A stretch of DNA of 24,164 nt from positions 1 to 24,164 of the forward strand of contig LRSR01012594.1 in assembly GCA_001579985.1 (NCBI GenBank), written 5' to 3'. A program made the position numbers and the translations under genes. The notes beneath the pieces were generated by a model. It was not told where the DNA came from. It made no database searches and saw only the letters and a program-made list of their open reading frames with translations. The DNA comes from Hypsibius dujardini. Its lineage: Eukaryota > Tardigrada > Eutardigrada > Parachela > Hypsibiidae. Positions 10,795 to 19,426 of the stretch are shown here, one piece after another (the first letter of the stretch is position 1; every line of letters starts with the position of its first letter).

Positions 10795-13327
10795 ATGGCT
10801 ACTTCCATGGAGAAACCGGTGGCGGTTTCATTTCAGGGCATCGAATATTTTTGGGACGCGATAAAACTACAGGGACAGAATCGGCATGAGGCCGCGCTGG
10901 CTCTGTTGCATTGGATTTTGGTCGGAAATGGCTATCGTTGCATCGGACGTGACAATCAGGTTTGTTTGCTTTTTCTGCTTGCAATTAATGGCAGAGTTTT
11001 TTATGTGTAATAGACTTTACTATTGCGATGAACAGTAAAACAGCCGCTTAATTCGACTAAATTTGGGTTTCAATAATTTTCTTGTAGAATGAAGGATTGA
11101 TTGATCGTTCAACTTTTTTCATACTTTTCTCTAATTTCACTTGCCTGATTCATTGATTATTTCGGCTGTTTTCTTGTTGCCTTTTGTGGAGATGCCACGA
11201 GTCGAAGACTGTCGAATAACGTTGATATGTACTTTTATTTTTATGCGTTTTTTTTAAATTAGTTTCCGGCAGCTCGGGACGAGAGCAAATTGGGTTCGGA
11301 GAAGCTGCCTGAAAGTTGGAACGACCGGTCAGCGGGATTCTATTCGTTACTTTATGTTCATCCCAATCGGCCCTCGAACATGTACCTGATCAAGCTGATC
11401 CCTGTGGGAAGTACAAATGATGGAGCAATTGTCGGTCAAGTTCTGGTAAGACTTATGATGGCCGAACAAGCTAAATACTTTTCCTCAGTGAATTCCTTGA
11501 CCTGCTTGATCGGTGAGATCAATTTGTCAATAAAATGAATCAATAATAAGCAATCATACGGAAGTTTCTGGTTTCTGGTGCGGATAATTACGTCCTGTTG
11601 GTTGCAGGTTTTCACTGCAGCGGAAGATGTCATTTCATTTGAACTGGACTCTCACAAGTTCATCCCTGAGGACTGGAAGACAACCTCCTCGCCCACGTAA
11701 GCTCCCTTTGTTCCATCCCTGCCACCTCACACTACGAGATCTTGCAGTTTTGATTTCCGTATGCGACCTGCGGAAGTAATGAGTTGCTTCATTAGAGAAT
11801 TTTCGGAATTCAAGGCCTTCACAGAGTTTGTCGAAAAGGACATCCTTTTGAAGATCCGTCCAAAACGGGTTGCTCAAGGTGTCAGCTCCGACAGTCGCGA
11901 CGACGGTCGGGGCTTCACTTCCAGTACTTTCATCGGCCAAGCACAGCCACCACCTTCGCGACATATACCATTCGTGCCGGATATCGGGCCGCCTCCGTTA
12001 CGAGAGTTTGTTCCGCCCGGCGGGTAAGAAAGATGTTAGTGCAGCGGTTGACGTTGAGTCAACCGCTTCCACCGACCCAGCGCCAGATATTTTAACAATG
12101 ACCATTCTCCTGTGCAGAAATCGCAATCCATTTGCATTAGGAAGCCGCGACCTGGATCCTTTCAGTGGAATGGGGGGCAACATTATGGGGCCAGGAACTT
12201 TCCAGCCGTAAGTGACAGCTGATCAGGCAGATTACCCAGTGATGATACATTGAAAAGGGACAAACGCACAAACAGCGACTGACTTTAATAGAGAGCGATG
12301 TCTGTTCTTCAACCGAAATTCAACCGAAATTCAAGCGGTTTCTTTTTCAGCGGCGGCTTTCCTGGTGCTGGCGGCATGGGCGGCGGTCTAATTCGGCCAT
12401 ACCGTTATGATCCTATCATGCCTCCGGATGCAGGGTTTCCTGGTGGCGGTGTAGGTTTTGGTGGACCGTGGCAACCGCCCCGCGGCGATCCGTTGGGAAT
12501 GTTTCCGGGCCGCGGAAATCCACTGGGCGCCGGTGTTGTCGGCATTCCAGGCATGGGAGTGGGCGGCGTGCCTCGTCGAGCGCCATTGCAACCCGGAGAG
12601 TGAGTAAATACTTATCGATGCAAACGGACAAGCAAACAGCCGTTGCACGAATTCGGAATGTGTAAATCCCGAATGGTGTGCAAGGTTTTGAAGTTTCTAG
12701 TAAATTGTTAAATGGAAGAACAATCAATCTATCAGACCACCCTATTGTTAATTGTGAAAATCAGGGGTATTAGTCTAGTGGTTTAGATGTGGTACACTGA
12801 ACGATGCCTGCTTTGGGTGCAGGAGGTCCTGAGTTCAATCCTCAGATGCCCCCATTTTTTCCTTCTGCCTAAAGTATTTGTTTTGTTACAACGATTGTCT
12901 GTGTGACATGAGTATCCATTTCGTGAACGAATTTTGAAATCGGCGTATTCTTCGCCAAATGCCAATTCTGAATCCATGGCAACACTGATATCCCTTGTCA
13001 CACCCACAAATGTTGCTGAAAAACATAACTGATTTCGAAAAAAGGAAAACTGATTTGAATAGCCCGAGATGCAGAAGTAAAGCAAGGTGAACGAGTTTTC
13101 TTAGCCGAGGTGCCATTGATTTGGAAGTTAAGTTGATTGGAGTTAAATTTTGCTCATTCATACATTCGCTCTCAGTGCGAGGGCGTGTCTTCGGTTGTCC
13201 CGAAAGTTTTTGCCATACCCCGTATTTTGGATTTTAAATGACAATTTTGTATGGTTTCAGACCTGATCCGGATCACGAGCGACCGCCACCTAATCCTGGG
13301 GACGACTTGGATAACATGTTCATGTAG
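10795..13327 (+). CDS. PSMF1: Proteasome inhibitor PI31 (PSMF1), 372 aa, 7 exons
   Basis: Exons 10795-10959, 11263-11445, 11608-11696, 11748-12023, 12118-12207, 12351-12599 and 13261-13327 join in frame to 372 aa plus stop (human 271). The N-terminal FP domain includes HEAALALLHWILVGNGYRCI, LPESWND, YSLLYVHP and MYLIKLIPVG. The long C-terminal half is Pro/Gly-rich, with RNPFALGSRDLDPF and GGMGGGLIRPYRYDPIMPP, and ends DPDHERPPP...DDLDNMFM, matching the conserved PI31 tail. The last three residues MFM resemble the HbYX proteasome-docking tail with Phe for Tyr. In the known family PI31 binds the 20S proteasome (inhibitor in vitro, adaptor for proteasome transport in neurons). The 660-bp last intron carries a tRNA-like gene. 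The extra length is mostly Gly/Pro-rich sequence in exon 6. Confidence 0.94.
12764..12853 (+). tRNA. tRNA-Pro(UGG)-like gene with enlarged D-arm, inside PSMF1 intron 6
   Basis: The acceptor stem ggggtat/atgcccc pairs fully (one T-G), the anticodon arm cctgc-TTTGGGT-gcagg gives anticodon TGG, the T-arm ctgag-TTCAATC-ctcag is perfect, and a T6 pol III terminator follows at 12855-12860. The A-box tagtctagtgg matches the consensus exactly and the B-box agttcaatcc is near-consensus. The region between position 9 and the anticodon stem is about 17 nt longer than in a normal tRNA-Pro: the D-stem can be GTC/GAT with a very long loop, or GTCT/AGAT followed by an extra segment. It could be a working odd tRNA, a pseudogene or the head of a tRNA-derived SINE. 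Same strand as the host gene. Confidence 0.7.
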
Positions 13328-13470
13328 AATTTACTTTACAGTCGATGTCACACCTTGTGTCTGTCTCAACACTTTCAATTCATTTACTTCATGGTAGTAT
13401 ATTTTATTACATACACTGGTGAAGTGTGTGATATAAGTCAGACTTAATGCAGATTAAGAACATTACATTC

Positions 13471-13476
13471 AATAAA
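13471..13476 (+). terminator. Putative poly(A) signal of PSMF1
   Basis: AATAAA lies 144 nt after the PSMF1 stop, just before an inverted-repeat element. Confidence 0.5.
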
Positions 13477-13514
13477 ATGCGACAAACAGTACCAGTAATG
13501 AACACTGTGCTTCA

Positions 13515-13640
13515 CACGTGGCGAAAACCTTGCGCTAACCGAGTTAAGCCATTACACTCGTTCTTTGTATGGCTGATGGGTGTTGGACACAACAGTGAGT
13601 TAAAGTGCTTAATTCGGTCAGCGAAAGTTTTTGCCACGTG
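13515..13640. mobile_element. Palindromic MITE-like element, family B copy 2
   Basis: The left arm begins cacgtggcgaaaaccttgcg and continues with ctaaccgagttaagcc; the right arm is its inverted copy ending cgaaagtttttgccacgtg. The arms of about 45 bp match those of the copy at 4645-4757. The interior of about 35 bp is unrelated to coding sequence. The terminal CACGTG is itself a palindrome. Confidence 0.75.
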
Positions 13641-14254
13641 TATAATACATTGTTTAACCTGCGGCTCAGGATACATTCCTTTTCTTTAACACTTTCCTTT
13701 TTCCTTAAACAAGTCATTTTACTCATATAGCTTTTCTATAAACAAATAATCCTCTTCCTGGATGTAAAGTATCAATGAAAAAGGGGAGAGGAGGGAGGTT
13801 TTGTTTGCCACTTTAGTTTACAACAAATACAGCAGTTAAAATGGTCACGTGACTTCCATAAGCAGAAAATGCGGTCTGTACTGTATTTCCACTCCAAGTT
13901 CCCAATCAAGTAGAGCTCTTCCGTGCGAGAAAACTAAGAATGCCGGAGCAGCGCCACCTGCCGGGCTTCAATAGTTCAACGCCTTTGTTTAGCCTGACAG
14001 GACGGAAAGCACTGCAAGTCTGAGGGTGAGAAGTCTGCAACTGTAATGCAATTCTATTGCAAATTGGAATCACACAAATTCTTACTGAAATCCCATGTGC
14101 TTGTGGTTGTAAAATAAAACTATCAGAATTTTCTGTTTCTTCGCGGCTCTTCGTGAACAATTTACGTGAAAAATTGGTTGAACGTTTATGTTCCCCTCTC
14201 TACTTTTCTTCTCACACAAATCCAATTGCTGTCACTTTTCCCATTTTTTCCAGA

Positions 14255-16627
14255 ATGTCTGGCCAGCTCCGAAAATCCGCCAACTCATCTTCCACCTCGC
14301 TCCTGGGAAACAACAGCAACAATGGATCTTTCGTTGTAGACGGCAAGAAAACCCCCAAGGGATCACATGCGGCGCCTGCCAAACCAAAGACACCTCGCCT
14401 AGGCAAGCGACTCGAAGCGAGACAGATTTTTCGGATTGATCACTTGGTTGGGCTTTCACTTCGTCGATTGATTGATTTGTTTGCTAATGACATTTTTTTG
14501 CCTCTACATTTTCTCTTTGTTATTCCTGCCACAGGTTTAAGGAATTTAATGCGCTGGTATTTCGTATTGCAGGGAAATCACCCGGTCCACAAGTGCACGA
14601 TCGGTACATCATGAAGCGAGCCAGTTCAGTGAATAATTTGAACGCCAGCACGGCGGCGCTCTCCCTGAAGGGATCTTTGGACGACTCCGTGTTCCATGAC
14701 GGGGATGCCAGTCCGCGAACGGTTGAAAATAGGAAGAACTTAAGCCAAGCACTGCTCGGTGGGGTCGGTGAGAAGAAGGATGGACGGATTTTGGAGTTTC
14801 GAAGTAGACCACCCCCAGCGCCAGAAGGTATATTAATTGGGCTTTGATTGATTGATTTCTCTTGTCATTTTTATTCTACTGATTTTAGTACTTTATAAAG
14901 ACTGATTCCGTTGGAAAATATCACGTGATTGTTCTATAACTGCTACGTTTCTTCTGCAGGTTTTGCTAATCCCTTCTCGTCATTGTACACCCATTCAGTG
15001 GGAAAGTCAGGAGCCTTGAATGCGAAGAAGATTCCCAGAGCCATTCCCACTGCTCCCAGCCGGATTTTGGACGCCCCTGACCTTCTTAATGATTTCTGTA
15101 AGTTTACCAAGAGTTTTTTTTTGTGAGATAATGACAAGAACACATTGGCACATGGCTACTCTTTTGCTGGAAGGAGTGTAGTGGTATTTTATCTCCAATT
15201 GATGTGTGTGACCATCATCGATTTAACCAAGAATGTTTGGAACTGATTACGTTTTTCTGTTCCCAGACTTGACACGCGTGGATTGGGGCAGCAATAATCT
15301 ATTGGCCGTCGCTTTGGGCGCTTCGCTGTACCTTTGGAATGGCGAAACTGCGGAGATCGAGGAGTTGTACAACAGCAACCCAGAAAATCTGGCCGTGGAG
15401 CGCTACGTATCTGGAGTTTCATGGCTGAAGGGAGGGAATTTTCTTGCCGTCGGAAATAGCGATTCTGAGGTGCGATCCCACTTAGAGAATGCCTAAGTTT
15501 TATGTCGACGATTAACGATTTCCGTAACGATACATTTTAAGGTTCAAATCTGGGACGTCGAAGCGAAACGCAAAGTACGAACTATGAAAGGGCATTCCGC
15601 GCGAATTGGGTGTTTGGACTGGAATGACCATATTCTGGCCAGTGGTTGCCGCAGCGGAGAAATTCATTATCATGATGTGAGAGTCGCAGAGTACTACTTT
15701 TGTTCTCTAAAAGCTCACGCTCAAGTAAGAAACTCTCAATTTTTCTGATTTAGTACTGCAGAGGTCTAATAATGATAACTTTGTAGGAAGTCTGTGGTCT
15801 GAAATGGTCTCCTGATAAACGTTACCTTGCCAGCGGCGGCAATGACAACGTCCTCAATATTTGGCCTGCCCCTGGAGATTGCCGACAGGAGAATAAGTTT
15901 GACCGTCCCGAAGTGTCGTTCAATCTCCACCAAGCCGCGGTCAAGGTACAGGAGTAAATTTCTGCTGCTGTGAAAATGCTTTGACTTTGCACTGATTTCA
16001 GGCAGTAGCCTGGTGTCCCTGGCAGCCGTCGGTTCTCGCCTCTGGTGGTGGCACAGCTGATCGCACTATTAAATTGTGGAACGTCCAGATGGGCAGCCTT
16101 ATTACCAGCAAAGACACCGGCTCACAGGCAGGGATCGTTATTTCTGTCGGATTTCTTGATTAGTCTTTCATTTCAATGGACACGGTATCGGAATTGTAGG
16201 TGTCCGGGATCGTTTGGTCTGAGGATTATCGTGAATTGGTGACCGGTCATGGCTACTCCAAGAATGAGCTCATCCTCTGGAAGTATCCGTCCTTTGACCG
16301 AGCTGCTGAGTTGACAGGTATGGAAGCTGTTTGTGTCGCAGCCTCGCAGTGTAATATGACATCCTGTTTTGCTTCGTCTCTGTTGTATGCTGTGGAATCA
16401 ATCCAAGTCTGTTTGAATAACAATCCGGAGCCTTGATCTTAGGTCACCAGGAACGGATCCTAGATCTGTGCCAAAGCCCGGACGGGTCCACTGTAGTGTC
16501 GACAAGTGCGGATGAGACCATTCGACTGTGGAGTATGTTTCCGGTCGATCTGGAGCGAAAGAAGAAGGAAGAACGGGACAAAACGAAGGCCACTACTGGA
16601 GTCTTGGCTCGTCAATGCATACGATAA
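14255..16627 (+). CDS. CDC20: CDC20/Fizzy, WD40 activator of the APC/C, 504 aa, 9 exons
   Basis: Exons 14255-14402, 14573-14827, 14960-15097, 15267-15469, 15542-15724, 15787-15945, 16002-16127, 16200-16317 and 16443-16627 join in frame to 504 aa (human 499). A Ser/Lys-rich N-terminus precedes the C-box position, here DRYIMKR (residues 59-65). [15 protein letters not shown] sits at the MAD2-binding position, [19 protein letters not shown] opens the propeller, and seven WD40 repeats follow ([45 protein letters not shown]-like [35 protein letters not shown]). It ends in the Ile-Arg (IR) tail that docks on APC3. Known role: it activates the APC/C at metaphase-anaphase and is the target of the spindle checkpoint. 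Introns 1 and 7 need GC donors (ctag|gcaagc, acag|gcaggg). The classical KEN box was not found. Confidence 0.96.
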
Positions 16628-17221
16628 TTCGATCCTTTGAGGCACTTCTTTTGGAGCTGCTGATCCTGATTTTAATGCTGACCAAAGTAGATTTGACAAT
16701 TATTGCTTTACTCCTTCTCTGCTGGCATGATAGATACATTACGTGTAAATTAGGAAGGGTTTTTTGTATGGGCCTTGTTTAATCGAATTGTCCTCTGCTG
16801 TTGGCATTTTGCCGCATTTTACTAGTTTCATTCAATTGCAGGTTTTTATTGCCTTTTTTTGGCTGCCGTCCCACACCTGTCAGTCCGGACTCCTCTGCAC
16901 TGTACAAGCACGACGACGCTGCTACATTTGTAGACAGGCAAGGAGCAGCGATGACAGTTTGAGTGTGCATTTTAATAAATACTTTGCGAATACAGATTAA
17001 GCGAACCAAGATTAAGAACGAAATGGGAAGCAGGACATTAAGCGTAAAGAAAAGCTATGGAAGAGCACTGTGCGGCCTAGAGTAATTCGGAGCCCTAGGT
17101 TCACTAAAATGGTGGAAGTCCACTGGAGGAAAAATTATTACAATGAATCAGACGCACGGAATGCTGCATGGAGCCTCGAGATATGGACTGTATGTCTGTA
17201 TTACAGTAGAATAGTAATAAG
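16628..17221. other. Convergent 3' region between CDC20 (+) and the MARVEL-like gene (-)
   Basis: No homology-supported coding sequence was found. AATAAA on the plus strand at 16974-16979 and on the minus strand at 16845-16850 are the first canonical poly(A) signals for the two genes. If both are used, the two 3' UTRs overlap as antisense by about 130 bp. Confidence 0.45.
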
Positions 17222-18017
17222 TCAAAACTTTCCAAGATGAGATCCTGCTGCAAGATACACGGCAGGCGGCGTTCCCCGGGCTTCCAGCGCACGTCGTTGT
17301 CGCAACTTCACGACGATATCTGCCAGGAACGCCAAAGCAGCCAGGAAACAAAAGGCGGCTGAGGCCGCCCGCATACGAATCTGGTGAAGTCTCCACTGTC
17401 CCAGAACGGTCGCCATCCAGATGATCCATTCATCGGGAGTTGAGTAAGGAGCCATCAGGAATCCACCGATCAGCAACAGTAAAGCCATTATTCCACCCAG
17501 ACCCAATTCCATCTTCATCCACATCTGAACGCGGAACAGGAACAAGCCCAACCTTGAATCAAGACACATCTGAGTCGGAACGGATGCGGGATAATGCAAA
17601 TCAATCAAGGGAATGCTATCGAGATCGGGCATATAAACAGAGCAAGCGACACATGCATACCAAATTAGGGACAGTATGCATACCAAATTAGGGACACTAT
17701 GCATACCAAATTAGGCTGTAAATCGCGCCGCAGCTGTCAACGACCATGGCGAATGTTCGCGAGCCTGCAATGTAATCACTACAGCAGAATCCGGTTTCCC
17801 CGATCCAGGGACCTTGATAGCTGACTGCGCCCATGAGAAGACCAAGTAAGGCCAATATGAGGGAGGTAATCTTAAGCACTGCACTTGGACTCTTAAGTCG
17901 GGACGTTCGAAATCGAGTGCGAGCTCGCGACGAATTAGATGGCAGAGGAGTTCTAACTGCCGGTGGACGTACATCAGTTGGCGTGGTGCTGGTCCAGACC
18001 ATCGATTTCGACTCCAT
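17222..18017 (-). CDS. Four-span membrane protein, MARVEL-domain-like, about 213 aa, 2 exons
   Basis: Preferred model on the complement: exon 1 18017-17707, exon 2 17552-17222 (stop TGA), 642 nt. The ATG follows one base after an acceptor-like ttgtcttgcag. A polar N-tail of about 45 residues is followed by TM1 (VLKITSLILALLGLLMGAVSY), a short loop with FCCSDY, TM2 (FAMVVDSCGAIYSLIW plus LGLFLFRV across the junction), TM3 (LGLGGIMALLLLIGGFLMA), an outer loop and TM4 (AASAAFCFLAALAFLADIVV), then a basic tail LRQRR. This topology and the TM4 pattern fit MARVEL proteins of membrane-apposition and vesicle traffic (inference). The intron donor ttg|gtatgc is present three times in tandem. Unspliced, the frame hits TAG after 106 codons; removing two repeat units instead would also leave one open frame of 249 codons, so a damaged single-exon gene is the alternative. 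Confidence 0.6.
17653..17715. repeat. 23-bp tandem triplication covering a 5' splice site
   Basis: Units 17653-17675, 17676-17698 and 17699-17715 (partial) repeat atgcataccaaattagggac. Read on the minus strand each carries CTAATTTG|GTATGC, the candidate donor of the MARVEL-like gene. The units differ by one or two bases, so the event is fairly recent. Confidence 0.9.
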
Positions 18018-18374
18018 TCTGCAAGACAATGGCAACAACAGATACAGTGAAAGTCCTGAGATTCGAACGGTCCCGTGCGTTTTATTTCTATCGAACCGTT
18101 TGCTCGGAGCCGGCCGTTGCTAGTTTGGAGTTTGAGACAGTAAAGTAGAAACAACACCGTGACGTCGTTCGAATCTCGGGACTTTTACTGTGCGATCATA
18201 CAAGCGCAGCAGAAATGGAAGTTCTCACCGCTTCCGTTCGCTGGGTCTGAACCCCCGAAGTGTTATTAATAAATGTCTCGAATAAAAGCCCAGTTTGAGA
18301 TCGGTGTGTGTTTTCAGACTTGCACCGTGTACTTCTCCCTCAAATATTATTCCGTTCTGTTTTTACAGTAAAAG

Positions 18375-18490
18375 ACCTGATATTTTGTGTACGTCACAGG
18401 CGCGTTTCTATTCCGTGCCTTGTCTCGGAACAGTTTCGTTATGGCGCAGACGTGTTCAAACGCGCCTGTGACGTATGCAAAATATCAGGT
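18375..18490. mobile_element. Hairpin element with 33-bp inverted arms
   Basis: The left arm 18375-18407 (acctgatattttgtgtacgt onward) and right arm 18458-18490 are inverted copies with two mismatches in 33 bp. The 50-bp interior is unrelated. It looks like a small MITE or a cruciform-capable regulatory palindrome; only this copy was seen in the window. Each arm carries TACGTCAC (CRE-like). Confidence 0.7.
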
Positions 18491-18696
18491 GATGACGGCG
18501 TGTCCTTGGATATGGGCTGAGCTGTCACCTGCCAGGTGCCACCAATCACAAACCAGGGTTTTGATTCGCAAATCCCGCAATCACCACTTGCCCACAAACA
18601 AGAGCCGTTACACTAAACGCAAAAAGCTTAATTATAAGAACAGGCCAATAAAGAATAAAGTAATAATGACCGGTGATGGCTAGTTTCATTCGGATG

Positions 18697-18834
18697 TACT
18701 GTACTGCCGCGTTAGCTTCGCGCAACAAACACAGCATTTTCAGTATATACTGCCCGGGTAGTAACACACGGAGTGGGGGGAAAATCACCCGGGGCGGTGC
18801 TACAGGTGCGCGAAGCTAACGCGGCATTACAGTA
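18697..18834. mobile_element. MITE-like inverted-repeat element, family A copy 2
   Basis: The 28-bp terminal inverted repeats (18697-18724 and 18807-18834, one mismatch) are the same as in the element at 836-984. The interior of 82 bp differs, keeping only a G-rich patch in common. The flanking TA at each end fits a TA target duplication. Confidence 0.85.
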
Positions 18835-19426
18835 ATTAATCCGCGTCAAAACCCCGAGTCGTGCTGTATGATTCCGCGTAACACAAACTATCACGTGTTA
18901 TTGATCGTAGCCGTGACAGTGATCCAGTCACATGTCCCAGACAGGGTTATGAAACGGAAATGATGCGCTAAAATTTATTTCCTACCTCGATTTCCTACCC
19001 GTATTCTTTGGGATTCCGATCTAGAGCATCGAATTTGTTTTTGAAAAGTGCTTTGCTGCCGTGTTGGTTCCTAGGTAGTGCAAAACTAACAAATTATATC
19101 GGCTATCTGACAAGTGAGTGTTGTCCAACCGACTGCCCGACTCCACCGAACGGCCGAACTCGTGCAGTTCGGCCCGTTCCGTTAACTAGCAGCATTGTGT
19201 GCCGTTGGCCGTTCCGCTCCGCTTAGGTCCGCAAATTTTGCTTTGTTGTTGTTTGCCCGCTGCTGCTGCTGCGTGCTAAAGATAATTTACTCGCATTCGA
19301 CCCGCACTGTGCTTTGTGTTTTTTATACAAACTCTTGCGTGAATTTGTGATCCTCATCTGCTGTCTAATTAGTTGCCGTGAGAATTTAATTTTGCTGCAG
19401 CTACATTTATCATCAGCAAAGGAAGA

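Larger units (their letters stand above)
13328..14254. other. Intergenic region PSMF1-CDC20
   Basis: It contains the PSMF1 3' UTR with its poly(A) signal, the family B element (13515-13640), and the CDC20 upstream region with a CACGTG word near 13844. It ends in a strong acceptor (cccattttttccag, to 14253) one base before the CDC20 ATG. No homology-supported ORF was found. Confidence 0.6.
18018..19426. other. Divergent intergenic region MARVEL-like gene (-) / NDC80 (+)
   Basis: It carries the upstream regions of both genes, an inverted pair (18051-18071 and 18168-18188, sharing the word gagattcgaacg), the hairpin element at 18375-18490 and the family A element at 18697-18834. An acceptor-like ttttgctgcag ends at 19400, 26 nt before the NDC80 ATG. 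No homology-supported ORF was found. Confidence 0.6.

Noticed and set aside
13198-13216. Third family B element in PSMF1 intron 6
   Set aside because: Only about 15 bp match one terminus, with no inverted partner; too short to call.
17222-18017. MARVEL-like gene called as a frameshifted pseudogene
   Set aside because: A GT-AG intron from the first of the tandem donors to 17553 gives an intact four-span protein, so a pseudogene call is not required; it is kept only as the alternative.
18051-18188. Inverted words gagattcgaacg/cgttcgaatctc resembling a tRNA T-loop
   Set aside because: GTTCGAATC resembles a B-box, but no paired T-stem, acceptor stem or anticodon arm could be found on either strand.
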